Below, piece by piece: positions 15,805 through 24,141 of a stretch of 64,000 bases of DNA. The position numbers and the translations under genes were made by a program. The stretch spans positions 62,001-126,000 of the forward strand of contig DITV01000002.1 in the NCBI GenBank assembly GCA_002422915.1. The letters run 5' to 3'. The stretch's first letter is position 1. Each line of letters begins with the position of its first letter. The notes below the pieces were generated by a model. It had not been told where the DNA came from. It searched no databases and worked only from the letters and a program-made list of their open reading frames with translations. This DNA comes from Candidatus Saccharibacteria bacterium UBA6175 (GTDB taxonomy: Bacteria > Patescibacteriota > Saccharimonadia > Saccharimonadales > Saccharimonadaceae).

Positions 15805-15870
15805 ATGCCAATTCACATCACTGTACAATACACAGACCAACCACAAGTGGTTGCTGTCCGCGTAAAGTAA
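15805..15870 (+). CDS. Possible 21-aa leader peptide
   Basis: A 22-codon ORF (MPIHITVQYTDQPQVVAVRVK) lies between rsmH and ftsL, with AAGGG 10 nt upstream. It is followed by the hairpin at 15881-15931. The arrangement resembles an attenuation leader, but there is no codon run to suggest which signal. It may be chance. Confidence 0.25.
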   Translation: MPIHITVQYTDQPQVVAVRVK

Positions 15871-15880
15871 ACACACCATT

Positions 15881-15931
15881 TGCTCTCACTCCACGTGACA
15901 GGGGGTGCGCTCCGTCACAGGGGTGAGAGCA
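15881..15931 (+). repeat. Strong hairpin upstream of ftsL
   Basis: TGCTCTCAC (15881-15889) pairs perfectly with GTGAGAGCA (15923-15931). A second stem, GTGAC with GTCAC, lies inside. The A-rich sequence that follows is not a terminator, so RNA processing or stabilisation is more likely. Confidence 0.7.
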
Positions 15932-15965
15932 CCAAAAACAAACAAAAAAAGAAACATACCACCAC

Positions 15966-16313
15966 ATGTCTTACCAACCAAACACGTATTACGCCAGTCG
16001 TCGCCAGCAAAACTGGTCTCGTAACCAGAACACCACGCGCTTTGTCTCGTCGGTAAAGCTTGGCCCCGTTGCACACACCATTCTCGTTGCCCTTATGATT
16101 ACCGTGCTCGGCTTGATATACTTAACTCAGGCGACACGTGCGACCGGATACGACTACGAGTCACAACGGATAGATAGCCAAATTGCGGAACTCAGCGAAG
16201 AAAAAACTGACCTTCAGATTGAAAATGCCCGGCTGACGGCACTTGAAACTATCAAGAACAGCGCCGTTGCTCGGGAAATGACCGCCCCTGCCAACACCGA
16301 ATTCGTCGAATAA
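15966..16313 (+). CDS. ftsL: FtsL-like cell division protein
   Basis: 115-aa bitopic protein. It has a polar N-terminus, one transmembrane helix (about 38-58, TILVALMITVLGLIYLTQA), then a coiled coil (SQIAELSEEKTDLQIENARL). Size, topology and place between rsmH and ftsI identify FtsL, which bridges FtsQ and the FtsWI synthase. Sequence similarity is low, as usual for this protein. No Shine-Dalgarno is visible. Confidence 0.8.
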   Translation: MSYQPNTYYASRRQQNWSRNQNTTRFVSSVKLGPVAHTILVALMITVLGLIYLTQATRATGYDYESQRIDSQIAELSEEKTDLQIENARLTALETIKNSAVAREMTAPANTEFVE

Positions 16314-16321
16314 ACACAGTT

Positions 16322-18061
16322 ATGAAATTTGAACTTCACAAAGGTAGCCGATCCCGCATCCTCGCTGTCGCGATTCTCTTGATCGCGGCTATTTTTGTGG
16401 GAAGACTGTTTTATCTTCAAGTAGTGCAACACGACTACTATGTGGCGCTTGCCGCCGAGGAACAGCAGAGCCGATTTGTGATTCCGGCCAGTAGGGGGAT
16501 GATTTACGCGAAGAGCGGTAATGAGCCGGTGCAGCTGGTAATGAATCAGACGGTCTACACGGTGTTTGCTGATCCGAAAACGGTGACCGAAGATAGAGAA
16601 ATTATTACGAGTCTGAAAGAAATCGCCGGTGGTAATACCCGGCCAGAGTTCGAGAAGCTTCTTGAGAAGAAAGAGACTCGTTACCAAATTTTGGCTACCA
16701 AACTCAGTCGTATTCAAGCTGATAAATTAAAAGAGAAAGGCTTCTCGGGGATTGGTTTTCAAGAGACGTCCCAGCGGGTTTACCCCGAGGGTGCGTTAGC
16801 AGCCCATGTGCTAGGCTTTGTGAACACCGAAGGAGTAGGCAACTATGGCATTGAAGGTGCCCTCAACGATGAACTGAACGGTAAGGACGGCGTATTGCAA
16901 GCGGTGACCGACGTGCGAAATGTGCCCTTGACGGTCGGGAATAACAACGTCCGTATTCCAAAGCAAGACGGCAAGAACATCGTTCTGTCGATTGACCGAT
17001 CTATCCAATCAAAGGTGGAACAAGCGCTCGTCAGTGCTGCCGAGCGAACCGCGGCGTCGAATGTGAGTGCAGTAGTGCTTAATCCTAAGAACGGTGAGGT
17101 AATGGCGCTGGCAAACGTACCGAAATACTCACCGGGAGAATACTTTAAGGCCGAGGATGTCGCCGTGTTTAACAACAATGTTATCTCGGGGCCGTACGAG
17201 CCGGGTTCAACCATCAAAGCCTTTACAATGGCGACGGCGATTGACAAGAACGTTGCTAAGGCCTCTGATACATTTGTAAATACAGATCTCATCCGGGTTG
17301 AAGACCGTACCATTTCTAATGCAACCAAGGGGATTACGGGCACGATTTCATTCCAAACGGCCATGCAGTGGTCGCTCAACACCGGATTTGTTACTCTGGC
17401 TCAGCGGCTTGGTAATGGGTCTGAGATTACGCCAGCCGCCCGCGAGACGATGTATGATTATTTCTATAATAAATTCCGTCTCGGTCAACGTACTGGCATT
17501 GAGCTCGCCAACGAGGCAAGCGGAACACTGATTGCGCCTAATCAGCCAACGGGCAATGCGGTACGCTACTCAAATATGTCATTTGGACAAGGAATGGAGA
17601 CAACGATGCTTCAGGTGGCCGCAAGCTACGGCGCGCTTATTAATGGAGGTAACTATTACACCCCGACGCTTATTGACGGATATGTAGAGGATGGCGAATA
17701 TAAAGAGAATCCTCAGCCAGAACCAGCCGCCAAAGGTGTTATTAAACCATCAACATCCAACGAGATTCGACAGATGCTGATTACTGCTCGAGCCGCTGGC
17801 TTCCCTGGAGCGGATCGAGCTGGCTATAGCGTCGGTGGTAAAACAGGCACGTCACAAGTGGTAAAAAATGGGCAATACAGCACTTCTGAGACCATCGCGA
17901 GCTATGTTGGCTTTGGTGGAGCCAATGAGGCTGAGTATGTCATAATGGTGCAAGTGTCAGGAAAAGACCGGGAATTTCAGGGAGCGCGAGACGCAATGCC
18001 AATTTTTACTGACATCTCAAACTGGATGATTGAATATCTAAAGCTACAACCGAAAGGATAA
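16322..18061 (+). CDS. ftsI: Septal penicillin-binding protein FtsI (class B PBP)
   Basis: 579-aa transpeptidase that crosslinks septal peptidoglycan. It has one N-terminal transmembrane helix (about 12-34), a PBP dimer domain with SRGMIYAK, and a transpeptidase domain. The three catalytic motifs are seen: STIK in GPYEPGSTIKAFT, SLN in WSLNTGFVTL, and KTG in GGKTGTSQV. No PASTA domain is present. It lies 8 nt after ftsL and 1 nt before mraY. Confidence 0.95.
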   Translation: MKFELHKGSRSRILAVAILLIAAIFVGRLFYLQVVQHDYYVALAAEEQQSRFVIPASRGMIYAKSGNEPVQLVMNQTVYTVFADPKTVTEDREIITSLKEIAGGNTRPEFEKLLEKKETRYQILATKLSRIQADKLKEKGFSGIGFQETSQRVYPEGALAAHVLGFVNTEGVGNYGIEGALNDELNGKDGVLQAVTDVRNVPLTVGNNNVRIPKQDGKNIVLSIDRSIQSKVEQALVSAAERTAASNVSAVVLNPKNGEVMALANVPKYSPGEYFKAEDVAVFNNNVISGPYEPGSTIKAFTMATAIDKNVAKASDTFVNTDLIRVEDRTISNATKGITGTISFQTAMQWSLNTGFVTLAQRLGNGSEITPAARETMYDYFYNKFRLGQRTGIELANEASGTLIAPNQPTGNAVRYSNMSFGQGMETTMLQVAASYGALINGGNYYTPTLIDGYVEDGEYKENPQPEPAAKGVIKPSTSNEIRQMLITARAAGFPGADRAGYSVGGKTGTSQVVKNGQYSTSETIASYVGFGGANEAEYVIMVQVSGKDREFQGARDAMPIFTDISNWMIEYLKLQPKG

Positions 18062-18062
18062 T

Positions 18063-19097
18063 ATGAATTTTACACTCGAAGTACTGACCGATGAGCTTAC
18101 CAGAACCTTTCTGTTGAGCCTTGGTGCATTTTTGCTAGCGATGTTCCTCACCCCCATCTACACCTTTATGGCGTACCGCTTTAAGTTCTGGAAGAAGCAG
18201 CGAACCGAAAGTACGACTGGAGAACAGTTGAAAGTGTTCACCAAGCTGCACGCCAACAAATTTAAGCGAAACATTCCGACAATGGCTGGTGTTGTCTTCG
18301 TCTTGGCCATTACCGTCGTCACGTTCTTTTTCAACCTAGAGCGTAGTCAGACCTGGCTACCGCTCGCAGCGCTGGTGGGCGGTGCGCTAGTGGGCTTACT
18401 TGACGATATTATTAATGTTCGTGGAAGTGGTAAAGGAGTAGCTGGTCTTCGTTCACAGCTCAAGTTCCTGATGATTACCGTCATTGGACTTGGTCTTGGG
18501 TGGTTTTTCTATGATCGGCTTGATGTCACCGCCGTCCATATTCCGTTTTACGGTGACTTGGCGCTGGGCTGGTTGATCGTGCCATTGTTTGCCTTTGCGG
18601 TTGTCGCAGCAGGCAACGCCGTGAATATCAGCGACGGACTCGATGGGCTGGCTGGGGGTCTGGCGGCGATTGCGTTCGGTGGATTTGGGGTGATTGCGCT
18701 CTTACAGGGCAACGTGATGATAGCCGGCTTCTGTTTTACGGTTGTTGGTGCATTGTTGAGCTACCTTTGGTTCAATATCTATCCAGCACGCTTCTTTATG
18801 GGGGACGTGGGAAGCTTTGCGCTCGGTACATCGCTTGGAGTGGTCGCCATGCTGACCGATACATTGCTTCTACTTCCCGTCATTGGCTTCGTCTTTGTGA
18901 TTGAAGCAGGTTCGAGCCTTATTCAGATCTTCAGTAAGAAAGTGTTTAAGCGAAAGGTGTTTATCTCTGCGCCGATTCACCATCACCTTGAAGCAATTGG
19001 GTGGCCTGAAACGAAGGTAACCATGCGGTTCTGGGTGATTGCTGCCGTGATGTCGTTCCTTGGGGTGATGCTGGCAATTGCCGGGGGTCATATTTAG
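18063..19097 (+). CDS. mraY: Phospho-N-acetylmuramoyl-pentapeptide-transferase
   Basis: 344-aa polytopic enzyme that makes lipid I from UDP-MurNAc-pentapeptide and undecaprenyl phosphate. Family motifs are present: FTKLHANKFKRNIPTMAG, LVGLLDDIINVR, NAVNISDGLDGLAGG, FMGDVGSFALG and ISAPIHHHLEAIGW. An AAAGGA ribosome binding site is a few nt upstream of the ATG at 18063. Confidence 0.95.
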   Translation: MNFTLEVLTDELTRTFLLSLGAFLLAMFLTPIYTFMAYRFKFWKKQRTESTTGEQLKVFTKLHANKFKRNIPTMAGVVFVLAITVVTFFFNLERSQTWLPLAALVGGALVGLLDDIINVRGSGKGVAGLRSQLKFLMITVIGLGLGWFFYDRLDVTAVHIPFYGDLALGWLIVPLFAFAVVAAGNAVNISDGLDGLAGGLAAIAFGGFGVIALLQGNVMIAGFCFTVVGALLSYLWFNIYPARFFMGDVGSFALGTSLGVVAMLTDTLLLLPVIGFVFVIEAGSSLIQIFSKKVFKRKVFISAPIHHHLEAIGWPETKVTMRFWVIAAVMSFLGVMLAIAGGHI

Positions 19098-19098
19098 C

Positions 19099-20379
19099 AT
19101 GAGAGATCGCGGGTGGAACACGGGTCGATCGTCGACAGATGTGGTTCGCAAGCACCGCCCAGATTATTTAATCGCGCTCTATACGGGTATCTTAATGCTG
19201 CTGGGGCTGGTGATTATGTATGCGATTGGCCCGCAGCGGGCGAACGTATTGAATGCCGCCCTTGGTTCTGACTTTTCCGACAGCTATTTCTTCACAAAAC
19301 AGATCATTAGCATTGTCATTGCGGCAACAGCGTTTGTCATTATGGCGCTGCTACCGTACCTTCTGATTGTTAAGCATGCTTCAAAACTATTAGTGGTTGG
19401 GCTGATCGCCTGTGTGGTACTGGCTATTTCTGGCCTCGCTGGCCTATCGTTTGCAGAAGAGGTGAATGGGGCGACACGTTGGTTTAACCTTGGCATTTTT
19501 GGCAGTATTCAACCGGCTGAGATCTTAAAGTTTGGCATGTTGGCCTATTTGGCGGTGTTTCTTGGCGTCAGGGCGACGGCGGGGGAGATTAACGATGTGC
19601 GAAAGACACTGATTCCAACGGCCTTGGTGTCGGCCTTGGCATTATTCATCATAGTTGTTGTTCAGAAGGACTTAGGAACGGGGGTTTCGCTCACCGCCAT
19701 TGTGATGACGATGCTGTTTGTGGCTGGGCTGAACCGCCGTGTAGGGGCAGCGATTGTGGCGATTGTGCTTGCGGCGATGTTGGTGTTCATCGTGACCGCA
19801 CCGCACCGTATGGCTCGTGTGGCCACGTTCTTTCAGGGTGACAATACGTCAACTGAAGATGGCGCGGCCTACCATATTCAGCACGCGAAGATTGCGATTG
19901 GGACCGGAGGCCTCTTTGGCGTTGGGATCGGCAATAGTGTGCAGGCAACTGGATACTTGCCTGAAGCGATTAACGACTCGGTGTTTGCCATCATGGGTGA
20001 GATCTTTGGCTTTGTTGGCTTATTGTCGCTCATCGCTCTGTTTGTGGCGCTTTTAATGCGATTGTTGAAAGTAATGGACGGCTTGGTTGATATGCGGCTG
20101 AAATTGCTAGTTGCTGGTGTCTTTGGGTGGTTTGGCGCGCATGTTATGCTTAATATAGCCGCGATGATTGGTATCTTTCCCTTGACTGGCATTACCTTGC
20201 CACTCCTGAGCTTCGGCGGTACCAGTATGTTGTTTATGGCCGCGGCGCTGGGAATGGTCTACCATCTCTCCCAGTACACGATTCATCCATCACGAATAAA
20301 GGAGATGACACAGTATGAAGATCCTCGCAGTCGGGGGCGGGTCGGGCGGACACGTCACACCGGTCGTCGCCGTTCTTAA
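19099..20379 (+). CDS. ftsW: Peptidoglycan glycosyltransferase FtsW
   Basis: 426-aa SEDS-family glycan polymerase with about ten hydrophobic segments. The hallmarks are GATRWFNLGIFGSIQPAEILKF, VVQKDLGTG, the long loop with AAYHIQHAKIAIGTGG, and PLTGITLPLLSFGGTSML. It works with FtsI at the septum. The ATG at 19099, right after the mraY stop, is preferred over the in-frame ATG at 19078. Its basic C-terminus (RGRVGRTRHTGRRRS) overlaps murG by 65 nt. Confidence 0.93.
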   Translation: MRDRGWNTGRSSTDVVRKHRPDYLIALYTGILMLLGLVIMYAIGPQRANVLNAALGSDFSDSYFFTKQIISIVIAATAFVIMALLPYLLIVKHASKLLVVGLIACVVLAISGLAGLSFAEEVNGATRWFNLGIFGSIQPAEILKFGMLAYLAVFLGVRATAGEINDVRKTLIPTALVSALALFIIVVVQKDLGTGVSLTAIVMTMLFVAGLNRRVGAAIVAIVLAAMLVFIVTAPHRMARVATFFQGDNTSTEDGAAYHIQHAKIAIGTGGLFGVGIGNSVQATGYLPEAINDSVFAIMGEIFGFVGLLSLIALFVALLMRLLKVMDGLVDMRLKLLVAGVFGWFGAHVMLNIAAMIGIFPLTGITLPLLSFGGTSMLFMAAALGMVYHLSQYTIHPSRIKEMTQYEDPRSRGRVGRTRHTGRRRS

Positions 20380-21463
20380 AGAAATCCGTCATCGCCATCC
20401 ACGGGCCAAGATCCGTTTTTGGTGTGATTATCATTTTGCTCCTCAGGCTCGTTCGACGGTGGCCGCTTTCGATCCCAGCATTCCGTTTCAGCGGATTGTG
20501 GCTGGTAAGTTTCGTCGATATCACCACCTGACCGTTGTTCAACAGCTCTTGTGGCCGTCATTAGTGCTTCGTAATATCCGTGATGTGTTCTTGGTTGGCG
20601 CGGGTTTTATACAGAGTGTGACACTGCTTCTTATGTGGCGACCAGACGTGGTCTTTACTAAGGGAGGCTATGTCTGTTTGCCGGTAGGTGCCGCCGCTCG
20701 ATTACTTCGTATCCCTTTGGTTATTCATGACTCAGACGCTCATCCCGGCCTGACCAATCGAGTGTTGTCACGCTGGGCTGAAGCAATTGGTACCGGTGCG
20801 CCACTTGAGTATTACTCGTACGACCCAAAACGGGCATACTATGTTGGAGTTCCCATCGCAGCGCAATTTAAGCCATTTAGCATTGCCGAACAAAAAGCCG
20901 CTAAGCAAGAGTGGGGGATTGCTTCAGATGCACCGTTGTTAGTGGTGACGGGTGGTGGGCTTGGCGCTGCCCGGATTAACCAGATAGTGGCACAAACATT
21001 GCGTGATTTACAACGTTTTACTTCTGTCGTCCTGGTTGCTGGTGCGGGGCAGTATGACCAACTCCGTGCCGGGCTCCCCCCAGATTCTGATCGGTTTCAG
21101 TTGTACCCATTTGTCACTAATATGCATAGCCTATTAGGGGCAGCCGATGTGGTAGCGACGCGCGCTGGCATGACCACCATTTTAGAGCTTGCAGCGTTGC
21201 AAAAGCCTACTATTTTAATACCGAATGCGAAACTGACCGGAGGCCACCAGCTGAAGAACGCTCAAGTGTACGAAGATGCTCGTGCTGCCGTAGTTCTCAA
21301 TGAGGATGAAACAGAGGCTGACCCCAAGAGGTTTGTCGCAGCAGTAAAGGCCGTTCTGACTGATGCACCCGCTTCGGCAGCGATGGCAAAGCGATTTCGT
21401 GCGCTGAGCAAGCCAGATGCCGCTAAAGAAATGGCGAGCTTAATCTTGAAAGCCGTTCGCTAG
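20315..21463 (+). CDS. murG: UDP-GlcNAc--lipid I N-acetylglucosaminyltransferase
   Basis: 382-aa GT28 enzyme that makes lipid II. It has the N-terminal GGGSGGHVTPVVAV loop, FTKGGYVCLPVGAAARL, and C-terminal VVTGGGLGAARIN and VVATRAGMTTILELAAL, followed by PTILIPNAKLTGGHQLKNA. An AAAGGAG ribosome binding site precedes the ATG inside the end of ftsW. Confidence 0.95.
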   Translation: MKILAVGGGSGGHVTPVVAVLKEIRHRHPRAKIRFWCDYHFAPQARSTVAAFDPSIPFQRIVAGKFRRYHHLTVVQQLLWPSLVLRNIRDVFLVGAGFIQSVTLLLMWRPDVVFTKGGYVCLPVGAAARLLRIPLVIHDSDAHPGLTNRVLSRWAEAIGTGAPLEYYSYDPKRAYYVGVPIAAQFKPFSIAEQKAAKQEWGIASDAPLLVVTGGGLGAARINQIVAQTLRDLQRFTSVVLVAGAGQYDQLRAGLPPDSDRFQLYPFVTNMHSLLGAADVVATRAGMTTILELAALQKPTILIPNAKLTGGHQLKNAQVYEDARAAVVLNEDETEADPKRFVAAVKAVLTDAPASAAMAKRFRALSKPDAAKEMASLILKAVR

Positions 21464-21482
21464 GCTATAATAAAGCGTAAGC

Positions 21483-22409
21483 ATGTCACTATTCTCATCT
21501 AAAAAGGATTCGTCTTCTCAGGCGCCGCCGCGGCGCCGCATTGTGCGTGATGACGAGACGGCGCTTGAGCCGTCTGCGGGTGGGTTCCGCCGTAACCAAA
21601 CACTGAGACCGACGGGACGCAGCACGAGCGATGAATCGGCCACCTCAGACCGTCATAGGGCGCATCATCTTGCAGCTCGACAGCGTAAAATGGGAGCAAT
21701 ACTCGGCCTCGTGCTCCTTATTGTCACGCTTTTATTCGTGCTATTGAGTCAGTTTACCGCACGAGTGGTGATAAGCGGTACGACCGAACCGTTGAGCCGT
21801 CCGCTTGAGACGACTCGTTACGAGACATTAATCAATGAGTACTTTGGACTCAATCCGTTTGAGCGAATGCGTTTCGCCTTGAATGAAGAAACACTGAGTG
21901 ACTATGTGGCGGCAACTGCGCCAGAAGTTGCCCGAGTCACGCTGAGCGGTGTCTCTCGGTTTACTGACTCGCGCTTCACCCTCGAACTCCGTCGACCCTT
22001 GGCCGGCTGGCAAATTAATAATTCGCAGCTTTTTGTCGATAGCAAAGGGGTTGTTTTTAGTGACAATTTCTTCGAAACCCCAGCCGTGCAAATTATTGAT
22101 CAAAGCGGCATTTCACCAGAGCAGGGGACAGTGGTGGCAAGTACTCGCTTACTCAGCTTTGTCGGGGTGATGGTGAGTAGAGCAGGGGAGAGCGGCTATC
22201 AGGTGACCTCTGTGAGTCTGCCTTCGGGAACAACCAGACAGCTGGAAGTACGGCTGAAGGACGTTGTGCCGTTTATTCGCTTCACGATTGATAGGGAAGC
22301 AGGGGAGCAGGTTGAGGATATGAGTCGAGCGATCCGCTTTTTGAACGCACAGTCACGCAGCGCTGAGTACATTGATGTTCGTGTTGAAGGCCGTGCGGTC
22401 TACCGTTAG
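21483..22409 (+). CDS. ftsQ: Cell division protein FtsQ/DivIB
   Basis: 308-aa bitopic protein. It has a long polar, Arg-rich cytoplasmic N-terminus (1-65), one transmembrane helix (about 69-90, GAILGLVLLIVTLLFVLL), then POTRA/FtsQ-like extracytoplasmic domains with VARVTLSGVSRFTDSRFTLEL and QLFVDSKGVVF. Its place at the end of the dcw cluster supports the call. TATAAT (21466-21471) lies 11 nt before the ATG, so it can be transcribed separately. No ftsA or ftsZ follows. Confidence 0.85.
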   Translation: MSLFSSKKDSSSQAPPRRRIVRDDETALEPSAGGFRRNQTLRPTGRSTSDESATSDRHRAHHLAARQRKMGAILGLVLLIVTLLFVLLSQFTARVVISGTTEPLSRPLETTRYETLINEYFGLNPFERMRFALNEETLSDYVAATAPEVARVTLSGVSRFTDSRFTLELRRPLAGWQINNSQLFVDSKGVVFSDNFFETPAVQIIDQSGISPEQGTVVASTRLLSFVGVMVSRAGESGYQVTSVSLPSGTTRQLEVRLKDVVPFIRFTIDREAGEQVEDMSRAIRFLNAQSRSAEYIDVRVEGRAVYR

Positions 22410-23099
22410 CGCTTGAGACTTTGAGCCGCGCCTGAATATTGTTGGCACTCCTCTCCCTCTTCCCCCTATTCTATTCATGTTCTATTTTTGTTCGTATGCG
22501 TACGAACGGTGAAAAAACTATATAAAAATACGAAAATATGCAAATGTCAAAATAGTAGAGCAGGGGGAGTGGGGAGTAGAGAAAAACATTTCACGGAAAA
22601 TGCAAACAGTGACACAAAGAGTGGAAAACTCAAGTGTTCAGGTGAATATGAAACGTCGTGAAATTCACATAAGGCGTATCGCAGGGCACCGTAAGCGGAC
22701 GCTCATGAGACTGTGGCCATTGAACGCAATACTGCACGTTAGGTATGCACGTAAAAATAATTTTATATGTATGTAGAGCAATTAGCACTATAGGTACCCT
22801 CTTTGCCAGGTATGCATACTCATCTATTGCCACTATAATCTATGTCGTAAAAGATATATTGTGCGACGTTAAGTCTATAGCTCGGTTGATGAGGTGTGGT
22901 GCTCTTTTGTGTTGCTGATCGCTTCGTTGTTCTTTGTTTTTCTTTTCTGTACATGCCCTGCCCCACATAGGTGCTTTGACTTTCACGATCGCGCCCACGT
23001 TGTATTCGGCATTAGGTTTTCTATTTTATACGCCAACTGACTTTGTTCTATATTTGTTCTGTTTCACTTTTTTGACACATAGAACGTTTTCTTACTGCC
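22410..23099. other. 690-nt gene-free, AT-rich region with large inverted repeat
   Basis: No convincing gene is seen. A pyrimidine-rich arm (22447-22475) and a purine-rich arm (about 22550-22580) are imperfect reverse complements. They enclose a near-palindrome, GTTCGTA-TGCG-TACGAAC (22490-22507). Further on, a TATAAT at about 22834-22839 could start a short transcript, but no clear terminator follows. Base composition differs from neighbours. It could be a regulatory element, an old insertion scar or a transcription boundary. Confidence 0.5.
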
Positions 23100-24095
23100 C
23101 TACGACTCAAACATGACCGATAAGACGCGTCTCATGTTTGGCGTAAAGCTTGCGTCTTTTGACTTGAGGATTTCAACCACGGCTTCACGAGCACGATCTG
23201 CGTCGAGGGTTACTTCAAGATATGACCATCTTCCCCTTGTTTCACGGATAATATCTTGGCTTGAGCGTTTAGACATGTGTTCAACGCGCCACGTAAGATG
23301 TTGTGCGGCGTCGCGGAGCTCACTTTCAGAGGCAGTTCTCCTTAGTTCATCCAGGCCTTTGTTCCCCATACTATTCAGTAATCTCCCGTATGCTCCTTTT
23401 CCGATTGAAGGATTCAGGCCAAGGCTTTCAGCTGCACCAATGAACTGGTAGGCAGTAATGTCATCGAGGTTCTCAATTAAGCTGTTACCGTCCTCGATGA
23501 ACACCTCGCGTACTCCAGGGACTACTTGTTTCCACTCGTCAAAGCTCTTTGGTCGATTCTCGGCACCTGCAGTGACGAGCGCTTCAAACTGCTCTTGAAC
23601 ATGTGGGTCCGCGGTCAGTACTGGGACATGGTCGAGCACATCGACGGATCGAACCGGAGAAAAAGTATGAGAGGGTCTCTCTCTATCAGCTAATTCGGGG
23701 ATATCGCTTGGGTTGCGCGCAAAGAGCTTTACTCGTTCAAGAAACCAGTGACTTCCTTTCGACTGTAGTTGGTGTATGGCAACGGCACGGAGCCCAAATT
23801 CCAGTGGTTCTGGAAGAAGGCACAGAAGCCCTGGATAGTCAGTAAATCGCGGGAACTGCACGGATTCGCTGGGTGTAATCAGCGGGGCTGCAACAGACTC
23901 TGTGGCGCGAGCAAACATGCCCACCATATCCGGTTCATTTCTTGGAACCGATAGGTGCGCAACGAGTGGAGTAAGTGCATCGGCTGGAAGGGCTTTTATC
24001 CGTATATACTGAAGTAACGAGTCTATCTCGGGCTCAAGCTCTTCGTTAATCGACGAAGGAAGTGGAAATGGTCCTCTGTTGTGCCATTCGCTCAT
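23100..24095 (-). CDS. Unknown cytoplasmic protein
   Basis: 331 aa from the ATG at 24095 (MSEWHNRGPFPLPSS). A longer in-frame start at 24203 would overlap the ATPase gene by 62 nt and adds a basic low-complexity stretch, so I prefer the shorter one, which has AAGGCA upstream. The protein is soluble and mostly helical, with GKGAYGRLLNSMGNKGLDELRR in its C-terminal third. No family is recognised. It follows the HerA/VirD4-like ATPase closely and may be co-transcribed. Confidence 0.65.
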   Translation of the reverse strand: MSEWHNRGPFPLPSSINEELEPEIDSLLQYIRIKALPADALTPLVAHLSVPRNEPDMVGMFARATESVAAPLITPSESVQFPRFTDYPGLLCLLPEPLEFGLRAVAIHQLQSKGSHWFLERVKLFARNPSDIPELADRERPSHTFSPVRSVDVLDHVPVLTADPHVQEQFEALVTAGAENRPKSFDEWKQVVPGVREVFIEDGNSLIENLDDITAYQFIGAAESLGLNPSIGKGAYGRLLNSMGNKGLDELRRTASESELRDAAQHLTWRVEHMSKRSSQDIIRETRGRWSYLEVTLDADRAREAVVEILKSKDASFTPNMRRVLSVMFES

Positions 24096-24141
24096 GATAG
24101 GGGTTGCCTTACCTTTCCCCCACCCGTGAATTGATATCTCT

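Noticed and set aside
22490..22507. LexA (SOS) box
   Set aside because: The palindrome has GTTCG...CGAAC, the reverse of the CGAAC...GTTCG half-site order, and no SOS gene follows.
22934..23116. 60-aa hydrophobic ORF
   Set aside because: AT-rich region, no ribosome site or nearby -10 box; hydrophobic content follows from T-rich sequence.
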